In this document: one piece after another, positions 1-8,345 of the stretch
Numbering within the stretch: the first letter of the stretch is position 1
Layout of the letters: each line of letters starts with the position of its first letter
From: Clostridiales bacterium
GTDB taxonomy: Bacteria > Bacillota > Clostridia > Saccharofermentanales > Saccharofermentanaceae
Direction: 5' to 3'
Assembly: GCA_017554745.1 (NCBI GenBank)
Contig: JAFZHS010000019.1
Span: 124,001-188,000, forward strand
Length of the DNA: 64,000 bases
Translations under genes and position numbers: made by a program
Notes under the pieces: generated by a model
The model's input: the letters and a program-made list of their open reading frames with translations, nothing else
Databases searched by the model: none
What the model was told of the DNA's origin: nothing

Positions 1-1
1 T

Positions 2-2281
2 ATCGGCGGATATGCGTTTAGTGATTGCAATTTTACGGAATTGACAGTTCCTTCAAACATTACAACAATCGGAGAAAGTGCATACAGAAATTGTGACGGC
101 CTTACTTCTGTGACTATGAGCGAAGGAGTAACAACAGTACTAGCTTATGCCTTCGCATATTGCGATAACCTGGCTACCGTAGATTTTCCGAACACATTGA
201 CAGAAATAGGATACCAGGCATTTTACTCTTCCGGGTTAACCTCGGTTGTTTTACCTGATCAGCCTGTCAGCATAGGTGACCAGGCTTTTGCATTTTGTGA
301 ACATCTTGAGACGGCCTGTGTAACACTGGCAGATTATTGTCAGGGTTCAGGCATGTTTTCAACGTGCACCAATCTCAAAACCGCAACAATTAAAGGCAAC
401 CCTCAATATTTCGGTTACAACACGTTCAATAGTTGTGTGAATCTTACATCAGTAACGATTCCTGATTCCGTTGAGGTAATATATGGTTATACATTCAAGA
501 ATTGCAGCAAGCTTGAGAACATCACGCTTCCATCCGGTCTGAAAGATATCAAATCACAATGCTTTGAAGACTGCACAAGCCTGACCTCAATCGATTTGCC
601 AAATACATTAGAAAACATTGGTGGAAAAGCTTTTAATAATTCGGGACTTTATTCTGTCTTCATTCCTTCGAATGTTGAGCTTGGTGAAGAAGTTTTTTCC
701 CGTTGTGATAATCTTCAGGACGTAACTATTGATGCGGGTGTTACTTCCATTCCGAATTACGCTTTTTCCGGATGCCTTTCTTTGAAAACAGTATCCATTC
801 CTGATACTGTTACCAGCATTGGTTATGCGGCTTTTGCCAGCAGCGGCATAGAATCTGTTGTAATACCGGATTCTGTTATAACTATCGATGAATGTGCATT
901 TTATAATTGTCATAAGTTAAAGTCAGTAACGATAGGTGAAGGTGTTGAAGCCATAGGGCAAGTAGCTTTCTATGGCTGTAGCGCATTAGAATCAATAGCC
1001 ATTCCGGGCACAGTTAAAATCGTGAATGTTGAAACATTCGCTAAATGCTATAGCCTTAAGTATCTTGAGCTGGGTGAAGGTGTCGAAGAAATATGGCAAA
1101 ACGCTTTTTGCGACTGCACTTCTCTTGAGACCATTATTCTCCCGAGTACTATTATTGATATGCGCTATCAGGCCTTCTACGGTTGCTGCTGTGTAAGAGA
1201 TATTTATTGTAATGCTGCGTGTGGATTTAATTGGGATGATGACGGCGATGATTTCAAAGATCCGGGCCTTAAGTCTACGATCTGCCATGTCGGCGAAGGT
1301 CTGGCCGATGATTTTGCAGCTTCTTATTCCCATGTTAATGTCACATTCGTAGACGGAACAATCAGCGATGCACGTCTTGTAGGTCATTCAATTACGCTCT
1401 CAGCTGATATCGGTGTCAATTTCTTTATAAGGCTTCCCGAAGGATATGACAGCAGCAATACCAAAGTAACATTTACCTGGGGCTATGGGGATAGAGCAAG
1501 AACCGTCAAGGGCGAGCTCGTTGCTGTCAATCAGTATGGCGCCAACTACAAAGTTACCTGCGGCGTAGCAGCTTGCGAAATGGGTGATGAGATCACCATG
1601 GTAGTTAAGAGTGGAAAGAAAGAACTTATTACTGATGAGTATTCAGTGCTTCAATACATAAACGTTCTCGGCCATTCGAGCGAGTATTATGAGCTTCAGG
1701 ATTTGATCGCATCAATGGTCTTCTATGGATCGAGTTCTCAAGTGTATTTTGATTATCGTACAGATCATGACCTCTATGATGTCGCTGAGATCAGTTCGGA
1801 TGCTTACTCCCGTGCAATTAGCTATATACTTGAAGTATATTACGATAACGCTAATCCTGACGCTACTCCTGATCCGGCATGGATGACTATCAAGGATATC
1901 GAAAACGATGATCTCGGCATCAAGTACTATGCTACGTCAGTTATCTGTGGTTCACAGACAAAGGTCAGGTTCTATTTTGAGGTAACAGACCAAGCTAAGT
2001 TTGATAATCTGACAGCTTCTTATAATTCTCAGAGTTTGAGCTTTAAGAACAGAACACTCGGCGGTAAGGATCTGGTCTACATCGAGACTCCGGGCTTGGC
2101 TGCGGGTGCCATCGAGAGTGCGATCACAGTAAAGATCGGCGGCAACAATTATTCATACGACTATAGGTATTACTTGCGCCAGTGCATAACAAACAGCGAG
2201 TATGGGGATTTTGCTGAGACAGCTTTATATCTGTACGCCGTATCACACTATGCAAGAATCTATCAGGAGAGTCTTGGTTAA
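2..2281 (+). CDS. BspA-like leucine-rich repeat surface protein, 5' end missing
   Basis: The reading frame is open from base 2, and the first residues already form a repeat (IGGYAFSDCNFTEL), so the start lies left of the window; 759 residues are visible. About 390 residues are tandem LRR_5 (BspA/TpLRR) repeats of the form 'AF..C..L..V..P..V..IG..AF'. After them comes a ~350-residue C-terminal region beginning 'VGHSITLSADIGVNFF' that has no obvious anchor motif. The same C-terminal region occurs in the next gene, so the two are tandem paralogues. LRR_5 proteins are usually cell-surface adhesion or binding proteins; the ligand here is unknown. The LRR part is more AT-rich than most neighbouring genes. 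Confidence 0.9.
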   Translation: MGGYAFSDCNFTELTVPSNITTIGESAYRNCDGLTSVTMSEGVTTVLAYAFAYCDNLATVDFPNTLTEIGYQAFYSSGLTSVVLPDQPVSIGDQAFAFCEHLETACVTLADYCQGSGMFSTCTNLKTATIKGNPQYFGYNTFNSCVNLTSVTIPDSVEVIYGYTFKNCSKLENITLPSGLKDIKSQCFEDCTSLTSIDLPNTLENIGGKAFNNSGLYSVFIPSNVELGEEVFSRCDNLQDVTIDAGVTSIPNYAFSGCLSLKTVSIPDTVTSIGYAAFASSGIESVVIPDSVITIDECAFYNCHKLKSVTIGEGVEAIGQVAFYGCSALESIAIPGTVKIVNVETFAKCYSLKYLELGEGVEEIWQNAFCDCTSLETIILPSTIIDMRYQAFYGCCCVRDIYCNAACGFNWDDDGDDFKDPGLKSTICHVGEGLADDFAASYSHVNVTFVDGTISDARLVGHSITLSADIGVNFFIRLPEGYDSSNTKVTFTWGYGDRARTVKGELVAVNQYGANYKVTCGVAACEMGDEITMVVKSGKKELITDEYSVLQYINVLGHSSEYYELQDLIASMVFYGSSSQVYFDYRTDHDLYDVAEISSDAYSRAISYILEVYYDNANPDATPDPAWMTIKDIENDDLGIKYYATSVICGSQTKVRFYFEVTDQAKFDNLTASYNSQSLSFKNRTLGGKDLVYIETPGLAAGAIESAITVKIGGNNYSYDYRYYLRQCITNSEYGDFAETALYLYAVSHYARIYQESLG

Positions 2282-2342
2282 TGGTTTAAGGGAAAATATA
2301 TAGAAGTTTAGGAATGATTGCATTGTTTTTGGGAGGATCAAC

Positions 2343-5255
2343 ATGAACAAGAAAACTTGGAGCGCCCCGATTGCGCTGATCGTAGTTTTGGTTGCTGCGC
2401 TTGTTTTCGGCGGGATCACGGTATCTGCGGATACCACCGGAACCTGCGGAGCTGAAGGCGATAATCTGACCTGGTCACTGGATAGTGAGGGCGTATTGAC
2501 CATCAGCGGAACGGGCGCTATGGCTGAATATGAAGGTCATGCACCTTGGTATTCGGAAAGAGCTAAGATAAAGTCTGTCGTTGTCGGAAATGGTGTTACA
2601 ACCATCGGTTGGAATGCGTTCAACGGGTACGATAATCTTGAGACCGTAACGCTCGGCTCAAGCGTAGAAACCATTGGAACGTATGCTTTTAAAGATTGTG
2701 CGAAGCTGACCACAGTGTCATTCCCGAATTCGTTAAAGGGAATAGGTTTTCATGCCTTTGACAATTCAGGACTCACTTCTCTGTCACTTCCTTCCGGAAT
2801 AGAAGGGATCGGTGAATGTGCTTTCTTACATTGTGACGGACTTACATCACTGGACTTTACGTTCGATAAAGATGTGAGCTTCGGCCGGGGTGCGTTCGAG
2901 GCGTGTTCGAATCTTACTTCTGTCACATTGAAAGGCAATCTTAAGAATGTCGGCTATAGTATGTTTAACGACTGCGAAAGTCTTGCTGCAGTAACACTTC
3001 CTGACAGTGTGGAGTACATTTATGATTACGCATTTAATGATTGTACGAGTCTCACTTCTTTTGCAATTCCGGCTGGTGTAAAGACCATTTATAGGGAGGC
3101 GTTTTCAGGCAGTGGAATCACATCCATAACAATTCCCGCAACGTTAAATGATGAGTATGAAAATGCCTTTTCCAGCTGCCTGGATCTTACAACTGTCACT
3201 TTTGCTGACGGTGTTACTTCTATACCGGAGTACGCATTTTACGGCTGCCAGTCTTTGACAACGGTAAACATTCCGTCCAGTGTAACAAGCATAGGAGATT
3301 ATGCTTTCGCTGAAACCGGCTTGGAATCCGTAACACTTTTGCCCACTGTGACGCATATGGGAGAGCGGGTTTATAGCGGTTGCAAAAAACTTACAACGGT
3401 TATGATTTTGGATGGCGTAACTGAAATTGCTACCGGAACATTCGGAGATTGTACAGCATTGGAAACGATCAGTTTCCCTGCCAGTGTAACAACTATTGGA
3501 GTCTCCGCGTTTTCCGGAGCCGGACTTACATCACTTGAGCTTCCTTCGACAATAACAAAAATCGATAATGGTGCTTTCTCTTATACTAAGCTGACTTCTG
3601 TGGAGATTTCAGCTACTGTGAATTATGGCACTGCGGTATTTATCGGATGTGAGGATCTCAGGTCAGCTACTATTGCTGATGGCGTTACTTTAATTAATGA
3701 CTATACGTTTATGGATTGTACTTCTTTAAAATCCATAGCTTTACCTTCAAGTGTAAACACTATTGGTGAATATGCTTTTGGTTTTACGGCGCTGACATCA
3801 TTTACTGTACCGAGTACAGTTGATTCTATTGGCATGTTTGCTTTTTATGAATGTGATGATCTTGCTACAGTAACTTTTGATGACAAAGACACTCCGCTTT
3901 ACATTGGAAGAAAAGCGTTCTCATATTCAGGACTGGAGTCAATCGTTATTCCGGGCTTCGTCAGATATACAGACTACGACAATACAACTTATGCCGGTAT
4001 CGGCGAAGAGCTCTTCGCCAGCTGTTATAAATTAAAGAGCGTAGAGATCCTTGAAGGCGTCGAATACATCGGTGTTCATGCATTTGATTATTGCACAGCT
4101 CTTGAGACAGTCATCATTCCGGGCAGTATTGAGTATATTGACGATGACGCATTCAGATACTGCTGTCATGTAACAGATGTTTATTGTTATGCTGACCCCA
4201 CATTTACCTGGGAAGAAGATGGTGATGATTTTATTATAGATACGCATTCGACTACCAGATTCCATGTAGAAGGACCTGCGAGTGCTTTTGAAAGTGCTTA
4301 TCCCGATGCTAATGTTGTATTTGTCGGCAGCTCTAATTTGGATGCTTTTGTAGTCGGTCACTCAATTACACTCTCAGCTGACATCGGAGTCAATTTCTTT
4401 ATCAGGCTTCCCGAAGGATATGACAGAAGCAATACTGAAGTTACGTTTACATGGGGCTTGGGTGATCGGGCTAATACTGCCAAGGGCAAGCTTGTTTCAA
4501 TAAACCAGTATGGCGCAAATTACAAAGTCACATGCGGAGTCTCGGCATGTGAGATGGGTGATGAGATCACCATGGTAGTAAAGAGCGGAGAGACCGAGCT
4601 GATAAGCGATAAGTATTCGGTAATTGAATACATAAATATTCTTGCTACTTATCAGTACTATTCTCAAGAAGAACTCCAGGATCTGCTTGCGGCAATGGTC
4701 TTCTATGGTTATAGTGCTCAGTCCTATTTTAATTATCGCAAGGATAACCGCATTGATTGGTATAATGAGGTGTCCTCTGTTAATAGAGGTCATGTTTATG
4801 ACTTCTGTGATGCTCTCTATATAACTCCTCCTTTACCTGATCCGGCTTGGATGACGATCAAGAATATCGAAAATGATGACCTCGGCATCAAGTTCTATGC
4901 TGCTTCCGTGCTTTGCAGTTCGCAGACTAAAGTCAGGCTCTATTTTGAGGTAACAGACCAGGCTAAGTTTGCTAATCTGACTGCTTCTTACAACTCAAAG
5001 AGCCTGAGTTTTAAGACCAGAACGATCGGTGGTAAAGATCTGGTATATATCGAGACTCCGGGCTTGGCTGCGGGCGCTATTGAGGAGGCGATCACAGTAA
5101 AGATCGGCGGCAAAGATTATTCTTACGACTACAGATATTACTTGCTGCAGTGCCTGACTAACATCAGTTACGAAAGTTTTGCTGATACGGCTTGCTATTT
5201 GTATGCTGTTTCACACTATGCTAAAATCTACCAGGAGGGACTTACAAATGGTTAA
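2343..5255 (+). CDS. BspA-like leucine-rich repeat protein with signal peptide
   Basis: 970 residues with GGAGG about 5 bases before the ATG. Residues 1-30 are a Sec signal peptide (KK, a hydrophobic run, ending near TVSADT). An N-cap typical of clostridial BspA proteins follows (GTCG..LTWSLD..GVLTISGTGAM), then about 20 LRR_5 repeats to about residue 620, then the same C-terminal region as the upstream gene ('VGHSITLSADIGVNFF...'). No LPXTG or S-layer domain is seen, so attachment to the cell is unclear. The stop codon overlaps the start of a 35-codon ORF. By family this is an exported binding or adhesion protein; its target cannot be read from the sequence. Confidence 0.92.
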   Translation: MNKKTWSAPIALIVVLVAALVFGGITVSADTTGTCGAEGDNLTWSLDSEGVLTISGTGAMAEYEGHAPWYSERAKIKSVVVGNGVTTIGWNAFNGYDNLETVTLGSSVETIGTYAFKDCAKLTTVSFPNSLKGIGFHAFDNSGLTSLSLPSGIEGIGECAFLHCDGLTSLDFTFDKDVSFGRGAFEACSNLTSVTLKGNLKNVGYSMFNDCESLAAVTLPDSVEYIYDYAFNDCTSLTSFAIPAGVKTIYREAFSGSGITSITIPATLNDEYENAFSSCLDLTTVTFADGVTSIPEYAFYGCQSLTTVNIPSSVTSIGDYAFAETGLESVTLLPTVTHMGERVYSGCKKLTTVMILDGVTEIATGTFGDCTALETISFPASVTTIGVSAFSGAGLTSLELPSTITKIDNGAFSYTKLTSVEISATVNYGTAVFIGCEDLRSATIADGVTLINDYTFMDCTSLKSIALPSSVNTIGEYAFGFTALTSFTVPSTVDSIGMFAFYECDDLATVTFDDKDTPLYIGRKAFSYSGLESIVIPGFVRYTDYDNTTYAGIGEELFASCYKLKSVEILEGVEYIGVHAFDYCTALETVIIPGSIEYIDDDAFRYCCHVTDVYCYADPTFTWEEDGDDFIIDTHSTTRFHVEGPASAFESAYPDANVVFVGSSNLDAFVVGHSITLSADIGVNFFIRLPEGYDRSNTEVTFTWGLGDRANTAKGKLVSINQYGANYKVTCGVSACEMGDEITMVVKSGETELISDKYSVIEYINILATYQYYSQEELQDLLAAMVFYGYSAQSYFNYRKDNRIDWYNEVSSVNRGHVYDFCDALYITPPLPDPAWMTIKNIENDDLGIKFYAASVLCSSQTKVRLYFEVTDQAKFANLTASYNSKSLSFKTRTIGGKDLVYIETPGLAAGAIEEAITVKIGGKDYSYDYRYYLLQCLTNISYESFADTACYLYAVSHYAKIYQEGLTNG

Positions 5256-5355
5256 GGAAGAATACAAAGAATTAGATATTGAAGTAGTCAAGTTCGAGAA
5301 CATTGACGTAATTACAGACAGCGATCACAAGGATGAGGGCAAAGTGATCCCATAA
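5248..5355 (+). CDS. 35-residue peptide coupled to the LRR gene
   Basis: The ATG lies inside the last codons of the LRR gene (8-base overlap in another frame), preceded by AGGAGGGA at good spacing, and a terminator follows the stop. The product is acidic, with no signal peptide or cysteine; its middle reads 'EVVKFENIDVITDS'. From memory, short clostridial peptides with a 'PE.EV..F...DVITTS' core are commonly annotated as hypothetical next to surface-protein genes; this is a resemblance, not a database match. The ribosome binding site, the coupling and the terminator make translation likely. The role is unknown; a chaperone-like or signalling peptide for the LRR partner is possible. Confidence 0.7.
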   Translation: MVKEEYKELDIEVVKFENIDVITDSDHKDEGKVIP

Positions 5356-5385
5356 GTCTTGCGGTCAGTTTTATTTTTCAAATAC

Positions 5386-5417
5386 AGGCAGTCTCATAAC
5401 GAGGCTGCCTTTTTTTG
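5386..5417 (+). terminator. Rho-independent terminator of the LRR operon
   Basis: AGGCAGTCTC / GAGGCTGCCT stem (one mismatch) around an ATAAC loop, followed by seven T. It lies 30 bases after the 35-codon ORF. Confidence 0.85.
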
Positions 5418-5508
5418 AAAAATTTTCCCCAAAAGAGAACCTTTCCTTTTTTCGCATCGTCCTATGGGTAAAAGATGAGAGATCATCGAACCACAGGAGG
5501 TACTTAAA

Positions 5509-5847
5509 ATGAATTGGAAAAAGAGATTTATCTGCATCGTTACTGTTTTGTCTTTGGCTTGCCTGATGCTTACGGGATGCGGTAATGCGAAGCACAAGCT
5601 GTCCGGGAAGTACGAGAGCGAATCCGGCAGATATGAGATCAAGTTCGAAACGGACGGGGACTGCACATGGTATCAGGACGGACAGTTCTTCGAAGGCAGC
5701 TACTATTGGGATAAGGATGATGAAGTCTATTATCTCGATATCAAAGGCAGCGGATTTTATTCCAATACGACTTTCGAAGCTGAGCCTGACGGCAAAGATC
5801 TGATCGTCACCGGCGGCGTGGTAAAGGGCGAAGTCTTTTCGAAGTAA
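5509..5847 (+). CDS. Small lipoprotein, 112 residues
   Basis: AGGAGG lies 10 bases before the ATG. The N-terminus is a lipoprotein signal peptide (NWKKRF, hydrophobic stretch, lipobox LTGC with Cys at about residue 24). The mature part of about 88 residues is a beta-rich 'GKYESESGRYEIKFETDGDCTW..DG.FFEGSYYWDKDDEVYYL' pattern, typical of small lipocalin-like or DUF-type lipoproteins that describe a value against a baseline. No catalytic motif is seen. The protein is probably anchored on the outer face of the cytoplasmic membrane. It resembles the lipoprotein at 59600-60010 in plan ('G.WRYD.....TMTFNADGSWT'). No specific function is assigned. Confidence 0.85.
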   Translation: MNWKKRFICIVTVLSLACLMLTGCGNAKHKLSGKYESESGRYEIKFETDGDCTWYQDGQFFEGSYYWDKDDEVYYLDIKGSGFYSNTTFEAEPDGKDLIVTGGVVKGEVFSK

Positions 5848-5903
5848 CCGTGATCTCTTAGCGGGAGTATAATTAATGTACTACCCGTGAAGAGGACGCG
5901 AGA

Positions 5904-6971
5904 ATGAATGCATTGATACCTGATGAGCAGATAGAGCTTCAGGAGCTTCAGAAGAGGACTGACATAGCGGTGATCAGCGATGATGTTGCTTCGCGCGAGG
6001 AGCTTATTGATTCGTTGAGACGCTATCTGATGCTGCCCAGGAAGGACAGGAGATTCTCGGATTATTATTCGGTCAGGCTCTTTGGCTGCAATGTGCCGGA
6101 TATGTTCTCGACGATGCGTTACCGCTTCAAGTTTGAATCGCCGGTGCCGGTCAACGAGACGCTGTTTATCTCGGAGCCTGACCTGTATTACAACAAGAAA
6201 GCTTTTGATGAAGGCCTGGTCAATCTGTGTTTTGTCATCGGATATTCGGGCTCGGGCAAATCGGTGCTCACCCAGGATTACGAGGGCGAAGGCATCGAGA
6301 AGGTGGAGCTTGACGATCTCGTTTGCGTCAAGGATCACTACACGCTTGATGAACTGAAAACAAAGGGCGAATTGCTGTATTCGTTTTTCGCAGGACCGGG
6401 CGAAAAGTATTACATCTCCAGAGAAGAGCGCGATCCGTTTGCCGATCACAGCGAAGTCTTCGTGAGATTCATTGATTTCGCGCGCGAATATGCTGCTGTC
6501 CATAAAGACAAGAGATTTATCCTGGAAGGGATCTGGACTTATCTGTTCTTCGATGATCCATCAGAATTTGACGACTATGCCGTCTTCATGAAGGGCACGT
6601 CTCTTGCCAAATCGAAGCTCCGCAGGATGAAGCGCGAGGCCGGGAACAGCCTTGCCAAATCCATCGACCGGATCCTTGAGTTCGGTGTTTATGCCAAAGA
6701 TTCGGCCCTGCACGACGGCAACGTCGATAAATGGAGGCATTACTTCGAGAAGAGCCCGAAGACTGTCATCAAGCCGGAAGACAACGTGTTTACACTTCTT
6801 CGCGGGAGCATAATGTCTGAGATCAACAGTATCAACGACTGCTTTGTCCACGGCGATGCGGAAGGCATTAAGTCCATCATGGAGAGCGCTAAAACGAGTT
6901 CTGACATGGATATCGCGGAGAAGGCGGTCGTTATCGAAGAGTGCAGGCGGGCGCTTGTTGACATGGCGTGA
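5904..6971 (+). CDS. P-loop NTPase/kinase-like protein
   Basis: 355 residues; the start is the ATG after 'gaggacgcgaga', a weak ribosome binding site. Near residue 115 there is a clear Walker A motif, 'VIGYSGSGKS', followed by acidic 'VELDDLV' and later 'RFILEGIW', which has the layout of a small-molecule or nucleoside kinase-like P-loop domain. Residues 1-100 and the C-terminal ~60 residues are helical with no recognised motif. No membrane segment or signal peptide is present, so it should be cytoplasmic. The P-loop is seen directly; kinase activity is inference, and an AAA or zeta-toxin-like role cannot be excluded. The gene stands alone between two lipoprotein genes. Confidence 0.75.
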   Translation: MNALIPDEQIELQELQKRTDIAVISDDVASREELIDSLRRYLMLPRKDRRFSDYYSVRLFGCNVPDMFSTMRYRFKFESPVPVNETLFISEPDLYYNKKAFDEGLVNLCFVIGYSGSGKSVLTQDYEGEGIEKVELDDLVCVKDHYTLDELKTKGELLYSFFAGPGEKYYISREERDPFADHSEVFVRFIDFAREYAAVHKDKRFILEGIWTYLFFDDPSEFDDYAVFMKGTSLAKSKLRRMKREAGNSLAKSIDRILEFGVYAKDSALHDGNVDKWRHYFEKSPKTVIKPEDNVFTLLRGSIMSEINSINDCFVHGDAEGIKSIMESAKTSSDMDIAEKAVVIEECRRALVDMA

Positions 6972-7196
6972 GAAGGCGCGGAGGACGCGTATGTCTGTAA
7001 AATGTTTGTCACGGGTTTCACTCAACTTTCACTCATACTTCCCCCAACGTTCCCCAAAATTAGTCCCCGGCGGAATGATATACTTCGGGTGGCAGAAAGG
7101 AAGCGCTGTTCATGTCAGGGGATTTGCGCTGGAGAAGAATAGCGCTTCCCGGAGTGCCGGTAAATGGGGATTTCATTTCAGGAGAAGGAATAATTA

Positions 7197-8282
7197 ATGA
7201 TTAAGGCTAAACGCAGCAGATTTGCGGCTGCTTCATTGATATTGGCGCTCGCATTTTCGGGATGCGCGCAGCAGGCAGAGACCGGTACGTCTGACATGAC
7301 GGTCACAGATCCTGCGACGACAGAAACCCAAGATACATTAGAGATAGTTGAGCCTTCGGCGACACAGGAATTTGTGCCGTTCGAGTTTAATCCGCACGCA
7401 TATTCAGCCATACTTGAGACCTGCTACAGCGAGGAATACCGCGATTCGTTCTTTAATCTCTGCGACGCTTTGCAGGAAGGAAAGACCACGTTCGAGTGTC
7501 CGAGCGAGGAGGTATACAAGTGGTGTATGGATCCGGTTACTCTCAACCAGCTCTATCCTGTTGCCGTCATGCAGCTTGAGACAAGCGACGGCGGATATTC
7601 GGACGGCGTTGGACATTTCAGCTATAAAAAATCTGTTGAGGAATATCTCGCAAGGCAGGAGGAGTTCCAAAAGGACGTCACTGACATCATGAATTCCTAC
7701 ATCAGGAGCGATTACACCGACTTCGAGAAATGCCTCGCGCTTTACGACTATATCGATTCCAATTACTCATACGATCACGACGGCGAGGTCGGCAAGACGC
7801 AGGACGGCTCCGGCTACACATGCTACAAGCTCAAGAAGGGCATCTGCTGCGACATCGGCGCGTGGTACGCGTATCTTCTCATGGAGTGCGGCGTGAACGC
7901 CATAGAGGTCCAAAACTGGGGCACAGATGACAGCCTCGGCTATCACGCATGGACGTTTGTCGAGATCGACGGCAGGGGCTATCACATCGATGCTACTTGG
8001 GGCCTTAAGTCCGAGTATGAGACCGAGAACCTGATCATGGATTATTTCATGATGACCGACAGCGACAGGGCCGAATCAGGCTATCTTGCTGAGGACCTGC
8101 AGGTGCCGATCCTTCCGTACTTCTATGCCAAGGACTGCCCTGATTACGACTTCACCGCAAGCGACACCAGATACCGCCTGCCTTACTATTCTTCGTGCGA
8201 GAGTTACGACACCGATCTGAATATCATTTACTACCGTGAGGGATATTACGGTGCGGCAGATGAGGAGTTTGTGTACGAGTAA
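7197..8282 (+). CDS. Transglutaminase-like lipoprotein
   Basis: 361 residues with GGAGAAGG before the ATG. The signal peptide ends in lipobox FSGC, followed by a Thr/Glu-rich linker. The core from about residue 165 has the three catalytic-type blocks of the transglutaminase-like (papain-fold) superfamily: Cys in 'KKGICCDIGAWYAYLL', His in 'LGYHAWTFVEIDG' and Asp in 'YHIDATWG'. The triad is therefore intact. Bacterial members are peptidases or protein cross-linkers at the cell surface, and the lipid anchor fits that place. The C-terminal ~80 residues are Tyr-rich with no known motif. The gene is preceded by a 225-base spacer in which I see no other gene. Confidence 0.88.
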   Translation: MIKAKRSRFAAASLILALAFSGCAQQAETGTSDMTVTDPATTETQDTLEIVEPSATQEFVPFEFNPHAYSAILETCYSEEYRDSFFNLCDALQEGKTTFECPSEEVYKWCMDPVTLNQLYPVAVMQLETSDGGYSDGVGHFSYKKSVEEYLARQEEFQKDVTDIMNSYIRSDYTDFEKCLALYDYIDSNYSYDHDGEVGKTQDGSGYTCYKLKKGICCDIGAWYAYLLMECGVNAIEVQNWGTDDSLGYHAWTFVEIDGRGYHIDATWGLKSEYETENLIMDYFMMTDSDRAESGYLAEDLQVPILPYFYAKDCPDYDFTASDTRYRLPYYSSCESYDTDLNIIYYREGYYGAADEEFVYE

Positions 8283-8306
8283 GGGCGATACAGTCCCTCT
8301 CCCATT

Positions 8307-8315
8307 TGATATAAT
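8307..8315 (+). promoter_or_regulatory. Extended -10 promoter for the 8346 lipoprotein gene
   Basis: TGATATAAT, an extended -10 element (TG, one base, TATAAT), 31 bases before the GTG start. No convincing -35 is seen at 17 bases. The same promoter style recurs elsewhere in the window. Confidence 0.6.
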
Positions 8316-8345
8316 TACAGAAGATAACCTGGGGAGGGAATCATC

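Noticed and set aside
6844..7197. 117-codon ORF bridging 6844-7197
   Set aside because: It starts inside the P-loop gene and has Arg/Ser-rich shadow composition; no ribosome binding site.
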